64,000 nucleotides of DNA, taken from Deltaproteobacteria bacterium (GTDB lineage Bacteria; Acidobacteriota; Thermoanaerobaculia; Multivoradales; JAHZIX01). The position numbers and the translations under genes are program-made. The notes below the pieces were generated by a model. The model was not told the origin of the DNA, did not search any database, and saw only the letters and a program-made list of their open reading frames with translations. Position 1 is the stretch's first letter, and the number at the start of each line of letters is the position of its first letter. Where the stretch lies: the NCBI GenBank assembly GCA_022601195.1, contig JAHZIX010000008.1:1-64000 (forward strand), read 5' to 3'. Below, piece by piece: positions 44,879 to 53,095 of the stretch.

Positions 44879-46767
44879 AAGGCACCTCCGGAGGACTCCT
44901 GGACGCAGACCGGTTCTTCCTTGGCTCGCTTCTGGCGCAAGATCTCTTCGAGGTACTGATGCGGAGTCATGGAGGTGGATTCGGCCTTCGTCTCCAAGTA
45001 TTCCTGTAGATCCGCACTCAGTTGGAAGCCCGCCGGGGGCAGCGATTCGACAGAGGCCGGAGAAGTCGTCCAGCGGTCACAACAAAGGGATCGATTCGGG
45101 TCCCGCTGGCCGAGGAGGTAGGTGGCTGGATCTCCCAAAAGGACGAAGTTGCGAGCATCGTGGTGGGCTGTCCACTGTAGGGCAAGGCGACGAGGGTCCG
45201 GCGATTCCCCGCGGCGCAAGTGGTCCAGGGGATCCGTTAGATGAGCCGCCAACGCCGTATAGCGCCGATGCAAGGGACGCAGGGCATGGCCTATGCGGTG
45301 GCCACGAAAGAGCTGCTTCAGGCTGTCCTCCAAACTTCTCACACCATCCGTTGTGCGGTGAGCCAAGGTCCAAGCGAAAGAGAGGGTCCAACCGCGATCC
45401 ACATGCCCCACCACTGCCAGGGCTCCCTGGCGCAGCATCTGCTGGGGCAGGGCAGCCAGGAAGGGCTCATCGGCGAGGCGACTCGGCTTCGTCACCTGTT
45501 CCACCTTCAAGCCCTCCGCAGTGTGCTGAGGGAAATCATCTTCCTCCGGAGTGCCCGCGCCATAGCAGGAAAAGAGAAAGGCGGTGAGTCCGTGAAGGGG
45601 CTGGGAGCCTTCTCCTCGAACCGCCAAGTCCCCGGCGTGAAAGATCTTCTCGACCGGCTTAGCGCTCTTGTCCGCCTGGCAAACAAGAGCTCCCTGGAAC
45701 ATCCTTTGATGACGATTCTGGCTCTGGAGAAAGAGACCATGGGCGGATACCAAGGCGAGTCCTGGAGCCTTTACCTCCTCAAGGGTATCGGTCTCTCCAA
45801 CGACGATCGTTTCCTCAGAAACCTCCGTTCCTCCAAAAACATCTTTCCCTCCGAAAACATCCTCCCCTCCGAAAACACTGCGAAACCCATCCTTGTTGGC
45901 TGCCTCTCCACGGCGAACATCGATCTCCCAAGCGAGCTTCGCAGGCCATTCCGCCATGAAATCCTGCAAGCGGTCCTCGAGGGGGCTGACTAGGTGCTCG
46001 GCGAGGGTGCGAGTCGCCGAATCTCCGCCTTCTACCGACAGAATGGTGGCCCGCCGGGAACGGCTTGAAACCCCATGTTCCTCCGCATTCACCACCGCTT
46101 GGGCCCATCGGGTATAGGCTTCGATGTCCTCTTCTTCTCCATCGTCGAAGGCGATACGGCCTACGGCATGGTTGATGGAAAGGGCGTACTGCACCTCGAA
46201 AGGGATCCATTCAGGACTCCCAACGATAAGAATGTAGTAAGGCACCTTCTTCGGCGAAATGACTCCTGGAGCAGCCTTGAGATCCCTCCACAGGAAATCC
46301 CTCGGTTCCTGCCGATCGTAGACCTTGTACCAAAACCTCCCTGCTTGCTCGACCCGCCGCTCCAGCAGGGGCATGAGAGCGGTGAGATAGGTCTCCTCCA
46401 TACCCCGAGGCAGGAGAACGCCCCACCCGGTCTGGGCCAGATCATGGGGGTTGCTATCGGAAGGTAGCTCCTTCAGGGACCGCTTTTCCTCCGAGTCTGC
46501 CTCCTCGACGGCCTCCCGGCACACTCCCAAAGGACCGCTTCGGAAAGCCTCTTCGAGATGCCCTTTGGAGAGAGCGAGACCCAAAGCATCGGGGCGATAA
46601 GGTAGCTCGCCGACCATCGGATCATCCGGAGCCCCTGCATCGTTGGCCTCCTCGATCGGATCCACCAAGCCTTGCGGACACTCCCATCGCGCCTCCTTCC
46701 TGTGGGCCACTTCCCAATCCCACGCTTCCTGCAGCAAAGCGTCGAAATCAACCTCTCTCTCACTCAT
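44875..46767 (-). CDS. Caspase-like protein resembling gingipain/CHAT peptidases
   Basis: This 630-residue cytosolic protein is related to the caspase–gingipain–CHAT clan. IPYYILIVGSPEWIPFEVQ-like and ALSINHAVGRIAFDDG segments at about 175-215 recall the C25 N-terminal subdomain. The probable catalytic pair is His 343 (LVSAHGLFL) and Cys 401 (LFSCYGAGTPEED). Just before the His, residues 297-315 hold three VFGG repeats encoded by 18-bp tandem repeats. It lies 195 bp after the TPR-CHAT gene and is coupled to the metacaspase-like gene. The exact family is unsure; the His-Cys layout is clear. Confidence 0.75.
   Translation of the reverse strand: MSEREVDFDALLQEAWDWEVAHRKEARWECPQGLVDPIEEANDAGAPDDPMVGELPYRPDALGLALSKGHLEEAFRSGPLGVCREAVEEADSEEKRSLKELPSDSNPHDLAQTGWGVLLPRGMEETYLTALMPLLERRVEQAGRFWYKVYDRQEPRDFLWRDLKAAPGVISPKKVPYYILIVGSPEWIPFEVQYALSINHAVGRIAFDDGEEEDIEAYTRWAQAVVNAEEHGVSSRSRRATILSVEGGDSATRTLAEHLVSPLEDRLQDFMAEWPAKLAWEIDVRRGEAANKDGFRSVFGGEDVFGGKDVFGGTEVSEETIVVGETDTLEEVKAPGLALVSAHGLFLQSQNRHQRMFQGALVCQADKSAKPVEKIFHAGDLAVRGEGSQPLHGLTAFLFSCYGAGTPEEDDFPQHTAEGLKVEQVTKPSRLADEPFLAALPQQMLRQGALAVVGHVDRGWTLSFAWTLAHRTTDGVRSLEDSLKQLFRGHRIGHALRPLHRRYTALAAHLTDPLDHLRRGESPDPRRLALQWTAHHDARNFVLLGDPATYLLGQRDPNRSLCCDRWTTSPASVESLPPAGFQLSADLQEYLETKAESTSMTPHQYLEEILRQKRAKEEPVCVQESSGGAL
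45829..45882 (-). repeat. Three 18-bp tandem repeats inside the gingipain-like gene
   Basis: Three imperfect copies of an 18-bp unit encode VFGG-x-x repeats immediately before the His block of the protease-like domain. Length changes in this stretch would add or remove whole six-residue units without a frameshift. Confidence 0.7.
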
Positions 46768-46961
46768 CTCTTCCTCTCCCTTGTCTGGAAACTCTCTGAA
46801 AAAGAAGCTCTGTAACCTGTGGGGTCTGGGAATTTTGTTAGGCCTGAGGCCAGCCCCTCTGGCAACGAGGGAGGTTTCCTCCCGGTTTCCTCTCGGGGCT
46901 CACCAAAAGATCCCTCGCAGTCGCGGTCCGGTCTCCGCCTCAGGCTCTCTGACACCTCTCC

Positions 46962-49900
46962 CTACCACCCATGGGGACGCTGCCAATCTCCTTCCAACCG
47001 AAAACCAGCCCAGAAATAGGCCGCCTCCGTCGAAGCATTTTCGAGTATCGATAGCTGGGCTTTGCGGAGGGCGGCAGGAGGGCTGAGATTCTCCCCGAGG
47101 AGGAACTCGTAGAATTTCGTCATCAGCTGCGCCGTGGGCTGATCGCTGACCTGCCAGTGGGTGGAAAGAACACGGGCCGCACCAGCATCGAAGAATCGTC
47201 GGCTTAGGCCCAAGACACCCTCTCCACGGACCAAGCGCCCGCGGGCCGTTTCACATGCACTGAGCACCACCAAGTCCGCTGAGAGATTCATACCGGCGAT
47301 CTCGAATCCAAACAGAAAGCTCTCCGCGGGCGCTCCGTCTTTACCCAACCCAGAAAACACCAGACCGGAAAGATCCGGACGGCTCGGATCAACGAAAGCA
47401 TGGGTACCAAAGTGGAGGATGCCGAAGTCGTTGAGCTCCAAGGACCGAAACCAGCGAAGATTGGCATCGAACCCACTGGCCAGGATCGACTTCGGGGAAG
47501 AGAGATAGGGTACAGAATCGACACTTTTGAGGAGGAACTCACCCTCGGTGGCAGAATGCACCAGGCGCGCCAACGGCGCTTGGTAGCTGCGCTCCAGATT
47601 CCGGCGCGCCTCCCTCTCGCGAGCCGTTGTCCCAGCAGTCTCCCCCCCTGGCTCGAGACCTGTTTGGGCCCCCAAGCGCCTATCTCCCCTAGAAAAGACC
47701 GCGTCTACAAAGGCGGCCACCCCTCGCGCCTCGGTGGATCGCCCCTGCTCTGATTGCCGAATCGCTGGCAACCAGGCCAGTGAAGGCAGGTAAGAAAGCT
47801 CGGATTGACGGAGTAGATATTCACTCCCTCCCCTTGGATCGGGAAGTGCCGCAAAGGGAAGAGCTTGGAGAGCCCCATCGGCCACGATGACCAAACGCTT
47901 GCCGGAGAACCGGTCCTTCACCGGGCCCAGCAAGACGTCCGCCAATTCCCGACCCAATGCTTCGCGATCCCTGTCGTGCCTCGGATGGGACGAGACGAGA
48001 GACTCCGTCCAGCCGCCGATCCACGAATTCAAGTTATCTCGAGTCACCGGTAAGACGGAAAGGCTCAGTTCTTCTTCGGCCTCTAGAACCCAGAGAAGAG
48101 ATTCCTGATCGCCTAGGGCATACACCAACATCAGAGTATCTGGATCCAGGTAATGTTGCCTCAAGGCCTGCAAATCGATCGGCAAAGATCGAGAGCTGCG
48201 AGCCGCCGGCTCCGGACGCTGGCTGCCACGTAACTCCGCGAGACTCCTCAGCAACCGGTTCAGCTCCGCCGGTCTGTCCCCTTCGAGGCCTTTCTTCTCC
48301 ACAACGAGCGCGCCGATGGCCCTCTCCAACTCCTTTCGCTGCGTGGCCAGGCTGCTCTCATCAACCCCTTCCTCTGAAGACGGATCCCCAGGACCCTCTA
48401 CGACCTCCAGATCCTGCTGGCGCCATCGCTCCCGCAACTCAATGCTGAGCCGCCGATCATGCATCTCCAGCATTCTCGCTGCAGCCTGCTCGCTGGGGTT
48501 TCGGAGCCAAGCTCGCAACCGAATGTCCAGACCGATATCAAAATACTCCTGGCGGAAAGCGAAGTACTCCCGGCGAATATCTTCCCGGCGAGCCGTTGCC
48601 CGGAGAGCTTCAACTCCTTCCAAGGCGGCCTCGAGGTGCTCCTCTGCTTCCTCCAGACGCCCCAGGTCTCGCAACGATTCAGCTATGCGGGCCTGGGCAG
48701 AAATCTCATCTCTGCGGGAACCCAACTCGCGAAACTGCGCCAACGCGGCCTCGATCGTCGTCAGGGCCCGTTCCGGGGTCCCCTCCAAGCGCTCCAAGTT
48801 GCCGAGGTACATCGACAGAACGGCTTCCCGACGGGCGTTCCCAATCTCCTGAGCTACCCCTAGCCCGGATTCCAGAGCCCTTCGTGCTCGACTCAAATCA
48901 CCGGATTTGCGGCACACTTCCCCTAGAGTGAGGTAAGCGTTGGTCAGTTCTTCGCTATCCCGTAGATGACTTGACTCGCTGACCAGTATCTTGAGGTCAA
49001 CCACGGTCTTCTCGGCAAGAGCCATCCCCTCGACCAGATCTTCCTGGAGAATCAGGGCCTGAGTCATCAGCCTTTGGGCAGCGATAGCCTCCCGCTCCAG
49101 ATCCCGGTCCAAAGCCAGCGCCCGGGCTTCCTTGGCTGAGTCGTAGGCTTCCTGAGAATTATGCAGGGCCACGAGAACCGTCGCGACGTTTCTCAGCGCT
49201 GAAGGCCGAAGGTTGGGAGCCAAACCCTCGGCCCCTACTGAGGCCCGAAGATCATCCAAAGCAGTTTGTAAAGCTCCGAGCTTCAGCCAAGAGTTCCCCC
49301 GATGCAGCAAGGCTGAGGCTTGAATTCGAGATGAATGGCCAAAGCTCTCAGTGAGAGTTATGGCTTCATTGAAGTAGCCGTCTATGGCTTGTTCGATTTG
49401 CCCGAGATACCAGGATCGAATCGTTCCACCTCGATCCAGCATCACCGCTAGCCGGGTCAGGTCATGGCGCCCCTTAAGCCCCCTCCCCGCCTCGATGGCT
49501 TGGTCCACCAAGGCGATCGCTACCTCCGGCTGTTTTTTCCGCAGAAACGCTTGGGCCATGGAATCGAGAGTGCTGGCTTTTCTACGCGCCAACCCCAAGC
49601 GCTCCCAGACCTCCAACGCCTGACGGTAGAGCTCTAGAGCTTCGTCGTAGGCCTTCTTGTCCTTGTAGAGGCGCCAGGCAGCTCGATGAGCTCGATCTGC
49701 TGCTACCACGGCCTCGAGCTCCTCGCTCGCAGGCTCGACTTCCGCCCCAAGCCAATTGAACGTTCCTGCGGGAGCCTTCTCGTTGACCACCACTTCTACG
49801 CGGTAGCTCCCGGGCTCGAGGATCGCTACCAACTCTTCTTCCCCGGTAGAACCGATGGGGCTGTCGGCAGAAAAGAGCTCAGAGCCATCGTGCCCAATAA

Positions 49901-50213
49901 GAACTACTGAAAGGTCTGTCTCGATTTGCTCCACCAGCACTCGAAGATACGATCGCCTAGAAACGGTCGTTCGGTAGGACCAAGGCTTGCCAGGTTCGAT
50001 GGTGTAAAGCCCGCTCTCCTCAATCTCTCTCTTCACTCCGCTCTCTCCCTTTCCATGGGGCGATACCTGCCCTTCATCCGGTGGTGCCTCACTGCAAGCC
50101 GCCAGCGCTACCAAGATGAGGACTACCTTCCCGAGCGGGACTGGCGCTGCTACATGCCCAGAGCATCCCCAGCTCGAAACCCGCCTGCTACATCTTTGTC
50201 TCAGCCAACTCAT
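46962..50213 (-). CDS. TPR-CHAT lipoprotein
   Basis: The 1083-residue protein opens with a basic stretch and a hydrophobic run ending LVALAAC (about residue 40), a good lipobox. A small beta domain at about 70-165 (LYTIEPGKPWSYRTTV, EPGSYRVEVVV) resembles a pre-peptidase or TPR-partner domain. Tetratricopeptide repeats fill about 170-560. The CHAT domain occupies about 690-1083, with His 938 (HFGTHAF) and Cys 987 (LSACETARG), intact for catalysis. Being lipid-anchored and exported, its protease would act in the periplasm, unlike the other CHAT proteins here. It is the second gene of module B. Confidence 0.88.
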   Translation of the reverse strand: MSWLRQRCSRRVSSWGCSGHVAAPVPLGKVVLILVALAACSEAPPDEGQVSPHGKGESGVKREIEESGLYTIEPGKPWSYRTTVSRRSYLRVLVEQIETDLSVVLIGHDGSELFSADSPIGSTGEEELVAILEPGSYRVEVVVNEKAPAGTFNWLGAEVEPASEELEAVVAADRAHRAAWRLYKDKKAYDEALELYRQALEVWERLGLARRKASTLDSMAQAFLRKKQPEVAIALVDQAIEAGRGLKGRHDLTRLAVMLDRGGTIRSWYLGQIEQAIDGYFNEAITLTESFGHSSRIQASALLHRGNSWLKLGALQTALDDLRASVGAEGLAPNLRPSALRNVATVLVALHNSQEAYDSAKEARALALDRDLEREAIAAQRLMTQALILQEDLVEGMALAEKTVVDLKILVSESSHLRDSEELTNAYLTLGEVCRKSGDLSRARRALESGLGVAQEIGNARREAVLSMYLGNLERLEGTPERALTTIEAALAQFRELGSRRDEISAQARIAESLRDLGRLEEAEEHLEAALEGVEALRATARREDIRREYFAFRQEYFDIGLDIRLRAWLRNPSEQAAARMLEMHDRRLSIELRERWRQQDLEVVEGPGDPSSEEGVDESSLATQRKELERAIGALVVEKKGLEGDRPAELNRLLRSLAELRGSQRPEPAARSSRSLPIDLQALRQHYLDPDTLMLVYALGDQESLLWVLEAEEELSLSVLPVTRDNLNSWIGGWTESLVSSHPRHDRDREALGRELADVLLGPVKDRFSGKRLVIVADGALQALPFAALPDPRGGSEYLLRQSELSYLPSLAWLPAIRQSEQGRSTEARGVAAFVDAVFSRGDRRLGAQTGLEPGGETAGTTAREREARRNLERSYQAPLARLVHSATEGEFLLKSVDSVPYLSSPKSILASGFDANLRWFRSLELNDFGILHFGTHAFVDPSRPDLSGLVFSGLGKDGAPAESFLFGFEIAGMNLSADLVVLSACETARGRLVRGEGVLGLSRRFFDAGAARVLSTHWQVSDQPTAQLMTKFYEFLLGENLSPPAALRKAQLSILENASTEAAYFWAGFRLEGDWQRPHGW

Positions 50214-50236
50214 CGAAAGTAGGGCTCACTTACAAG

Positions 50237-50282
50237 AGCGAAAAATCATCTCCAAAGGGACCAAAGAAAGATTGTCTCTATA
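50237..50282 (-). promoter_or_regulatory. Element shared with the TM-CHAT gene upstream region (copy 2)
   Basis: In plus orientation AGCGAAAAATC, 7 bp, AAGGGACCA, 14 bp, CTATA. It mirrors copy 1 at 34888-34934 and lies 24 bp in front of the TPR-CHAT start codon. Confidence 0.5.
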
Positions 50283-50401
50283 ACTACAGTTGCACCGCGA
50301 GGAAAAATAGAGAACAAATTCATGAACTGGGTAAAACCAACTCAACCAGGCTGAATCAGGCGATGGAACCAACGCCCAAATTCTCCTCGTTGTGGAGGTA
50401 T

Positions 50402-50446
50402 CCCAGGACCAAGTCTAGGAAGACCAGCCTGGGAAGTTGTTTTTTT
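50402..50446 (+). terminator. Terminator-like hairpin on the strand opposite to its neighbours
   Basis: CCCAGG and CCTGGG (50402-50407, 50428-50433) enclose an inner GTCT/AGAC stem. Seven T follow at 50440-50446. The T-run is on the plus strand although both flanking genes read on the minus strand, so it would stop antisense transcription or belong to an unseen RNA. Confidence 0.4.
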
Positions 50447-50510
50447 GGAAACCTATTGATCGAAGAGGAAATCTAATCTGCGGAGAGGCGGAGTATCGAC
50501 TGCGAGAGCC

Positions 50511-52859
50511 TTACTCCAACACCACCGCGATGAGCCTCTCCTCGATGAGCTCCGGGGTCGCGCTGCAGGCGGTAGATAGGCGCAACATCACTGGCTTTTC
50601 CTCTAGAAACGACCTTGGGAGCAGGAAGGAAAGCCCCTTCCAGGTGTTCAGAGGCGCTCTGTCCCAGCGGTGCAGAAGGTGGCCATCTTCGCCGACTAGA
50701 TCGATCTGATATTGCCGGCATTGCTGGGCAATCTCTTTCGAAATATCGAGGTATACCGGCACCGCCGAGGCACCCTTGGGTAGGCGAATCTCCACTGGGC
50801 TGCGAACCTCTTGGGCAGCCCGCCACTCCACGCCTTCCGGCAGCAGCGTAGGAATGTCCGTCTCAGCAAGCTTTCGCAGCAAGATCCCATTCCAAAAAAC
50901 GAGTCCCAAAAAGGCCAAGGTGACTCCCGCGGCGAGAGAACGCCACCACCGTGGACGATCGGCCGGTAGCTGTTGCCTAGGGTCCGGAAAGGTCATGATC
51001 TCTTTCCCTTTGTCTACCCGCGGAGCTTCTGTCTTTTCCAAGTGCTCACGCTCTGCGGAGATCTGCTCCGCTAGCTGGTCGATCCACTCCTGGTGTTCGG
51101 GGTTCCAATCGCTCACCAGAGCATCGAGTTCCAGGGGCTCCTCCTCCGACGAGGAGCTCCCGAGGTATGTGGCCACGAGCCCTCGAGCTTGCTCTAGGCG
51201 ATGGGAAGAAAGAGTGCGGGCAGGTGCCCTGAGGAACAGGTGCTTTGGCAAGCTGGTGGGCAAACTGCAACGCAGCGTGAGGGGGCCACCGGGCTCGTCC
51301 GGGGCGACGGCAAGGTCCCCCGGGCCCTCGAGGGGGTTGGTGTCCGCAGGTACTACCCGGACCAACCCCGCCTCGTTCTCGTCGTCTCCAAGAACAACCC
51401 ATTCGAAGACTCCCCATGCCGCGGAACCTCTCCGAATTGCGCCGCCTTCACCCTCAAGCCGAGCATAGAGGCCACCGAAGACCACGCTATCTCCGGTAGC
51501 CTTTGGACCCTGGTTTCCCTTGAAACTCGCACCCTCCACGGCCTCTGCAGTCTGCTTGCGAAGCGATGCTTTACGCTCTTTCAAATCCATCATCGTCCTC
51601 CCGGACGGCTGAAGCGGCTCGCCTCCTCCATCCACTGAGCTGGCTGAGGGGCTATCGGATTGGCACGACTGGATAAGCTGTCCCAGTACCTTATAGAGCG
51701 AAGAAATACGACTTCGGGGGATCCCCAAGAGACGGCCAACCTGTCTTTGAGAGGGAATGTCTAGCCTTTTCTTCTCACCGATTTCGTCGCGAAGCTCCGT
51801 AGATGCGCAGGAATCCACAGCAGAAGAAGCTTGGTGAGAAGAGAGAGCCAGGTCCTCTCTTCCCTCTTCCTCTCTCCCCTCCTGGTGGATATTCGCCCCT
51901 CCCTGAGCTCTGCTCAGCAGGAGCCTCCACACCCTTCTCAGGTCCTTACGAGTCCTCTCCTTCGTCGGCCAGCCAGCGATCCCAGCCGCGACACACCGAG
52001 TCAACGCGCGAAGGCTCTCCCGCTCTTCGAACTCCTCGCCAGGCTTTGTTCCCGGCCAATCAGCCAACAGCACGAGCTCCTCGCCCGCCTCCCCAAGAGT
52101 GCTCTGAAATGCACCGCTAAACCGGCGAGACCAGCGGTCTCGAAGATCACTCCGCAGAGGATCTAGAAGGTCGCCAAAGCGAAACGAATCGATACCGACC
52201 TGCTCCAGTGCCGCGATCTTGCCGCGAACGGTCACCAGTAGCCGATTGAAGGCGGTGCTGTTGGCAACCACCAAGGACGGCAACAAGTCGTCGTTCCATC
52301 GTGGAACTTCCTCGGCAAGGAGATTGCGGACCTCTCGCGCCACCCCTTCCCCGCCTTCTTCGAAACTTAGGACCGTCGAGTGTCCAAGGCGCTTCCCGCG
52401 CTTGCTTCCCGGACTGATGAATAGCTCCCGAGCCTCCGACGCTTGTCTCACCGCCTTATTCAGTACGGTAAAAGCTCGAGTCCCCAACGGATCGTGCTTG
52501 CTCTGACGTTCCTGCACGAAATGACCCAGGCTCTGGACCACCAGAGCGTCGATCCTGCCATTGGCTTCGAGATGAGACTGCAAACTGTTCAACCGGTCGA
52601 GGAACACGAACGCATAGGCATCCGCTACCAACTCATCCAAGGCCTGCTTGGAGTCGGCCCAGGTGCTCGAACCCATCACACCCAAATAGGGAGTCGGCTG
52701 TTGCCAAAGGCCACGTCGCTGAAGCACTCGGCGTAGCCGCCTTCGAAACTCCTTCCAGACCTCCTCGAAGGCTTCCTCTGATGGTTCTGGGGAAGTCTCC
52801 AAAGCCTGCAAGTAGCGGCTGAAGACTCCCTCCTCTTTGTCGAAACCGGTCCTCGCCAA
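50511..52859 (-). CDS. Large HTH/transmembrane protein heading the CHAT module, unknown family
   Basis: I do not recognise this 782-residue protein. Residues about 1-300 are mostly helical and charged, with conserved-looking SLGHFVQERQSKHDPLGTRAFTVLNKAVRQ. At about 370-395 RQVGRLLGIPRSRISSLYKVL is a clear helix-turn-helix of the sigma-4 type. A beta-rich middle section follows (about 450-580). One membrane helix at about 638-660 (LAAGVTLAFLGLVFWNGILL) precedes an extracytoplasmic tail of about 120 residues with beta strands (VEIRLPKGASAVPVYLDIS). The layout, cytosolic HTH plus one membrane crossing and an outer domain, resembles one-component membrane regulators or anti-sigma partners. As the first gene of module B it may control the downstream proteases. 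Confidence 0.75.
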   Translation of the reverse strand: MARTGFDKEEGVFSRYLQALETSPEPSEEAFEEVWKEFRRRLRRVLQRRGLWQQPTPYLGVMGSSTWADSKQALDELVADAYAFVFLDRLNSLQSHLEANGRIDALVVQSLGHFVQERQSKHDPLGTRAFTVLNKAVRQASEARELFISPGSKRGKRLGHSTVLSFEEGGEGVAREVRNLLAEEVPRWNDDLLPSLVVANSTAFNRLLVTVRGKIAALEQVGIDSFRFGDLLDPLRSDLRDRWSRRFSGAFQSTLGEAGEELVLLADWPGTKPGEEFEERESLRALTRCVAAGIAGWPTKERTRKDLRRVWRLLLSRAQGGANIHQEGREEEGREDLALSSHQASSAVDSCASTELRDEIGEKKRLDIPSQRQVGRLLGIPRSRISSLYKVLGQLIQSCQSDSPSASSVDGGGEPLQPSGRTMMDLKERKASLRKQTAEAVEGASFKGNQGPKATGDSVVFGGLYARLEGEGGAIRRGSAAWGVFEWVVLGDDENEAGLVRVVPADTNPLEGPGDLAVAPDEPGGPLTLRCSLPTSLPKHLFLRAPARTLSSHRLEQARGLVATYLGSSSSEEEPLELDALVSDWNPEHQEWIDQLAEQISAEREHLEKTEAPRVDKGKEIMTFPDPRQQLPADRPRWWRSLAAGVTLAFLGLVFWNGILLRKLAETDIPTLLPEGVEWRAAQEVRSPVEIRLPKGASAVPVYLDISKEIAQQCRQYQIDLVGEDGHLLHRWDRAPLNTWKGLSFLLPRSFLEEKPVMLRLSTACSATPELIEERLIAVVLE

Positions 52860-53068
52860 GACTCTCTCCTTGAGTAGGAACTTCCTGTTCCCGCGCTCTC
52901 GGGCGAAATTTCTTTGGCTTTTCTCACGAAAAACCCGCCAACCGTCGTCAACACCCTTTAGTACCCCTTGGAGGTCAAGAAGGGCGCGCCTGACCTATCT
53001 CCACCCGTTGATGCCCCGGCACGGCAACCCCCTTGGGGTGCTGCGACCGGGCTGTGATTCCACACGAG

Positions 53069-53085
53069 CGGGGCCATTGGCCCCG
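53069..53085 (+). other. GC-rich hairpin abutting the ribosome-binding site of the repeat protein
   Basis: CGGGGCC-ATT-GGCCCCG is a perfect 7-bp stem that ends within the GGGAGG ribosome-binding site (53085-53090). It could compete with ribosome binding. Confidence 0.45.
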
Positions 53086-53095
53086 GGAGGTAGTT

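Larger units (their letters stand above)
50214..50510. other. Intergenic region with shared element and hairpins
   Basis: No gene is seen. The region holds copy 2 of the shared CHAT element and a terminator-like hairpin on the plus strand. Confidence 0.5.

Noticed and set aside
45829..45882. CRISPR or regulatory repeat
   Set aside because: They are in-frame 18-bp coding repeats without spacers.
46900..46950. Terminator between TPR-CHAT and gingipain-like genes (GGGAGG-AAA-CCTCCC)
   Set aside because: The stem is perfect but there is no T-tract on the minus strand; it may be structure only.
29332..52859. Type III CRISPR-associated TPR-CHAT (Craspase) or gasdermin system
   Set aside because: No Cas protein, array, or recognisable gasdermin is in the window.
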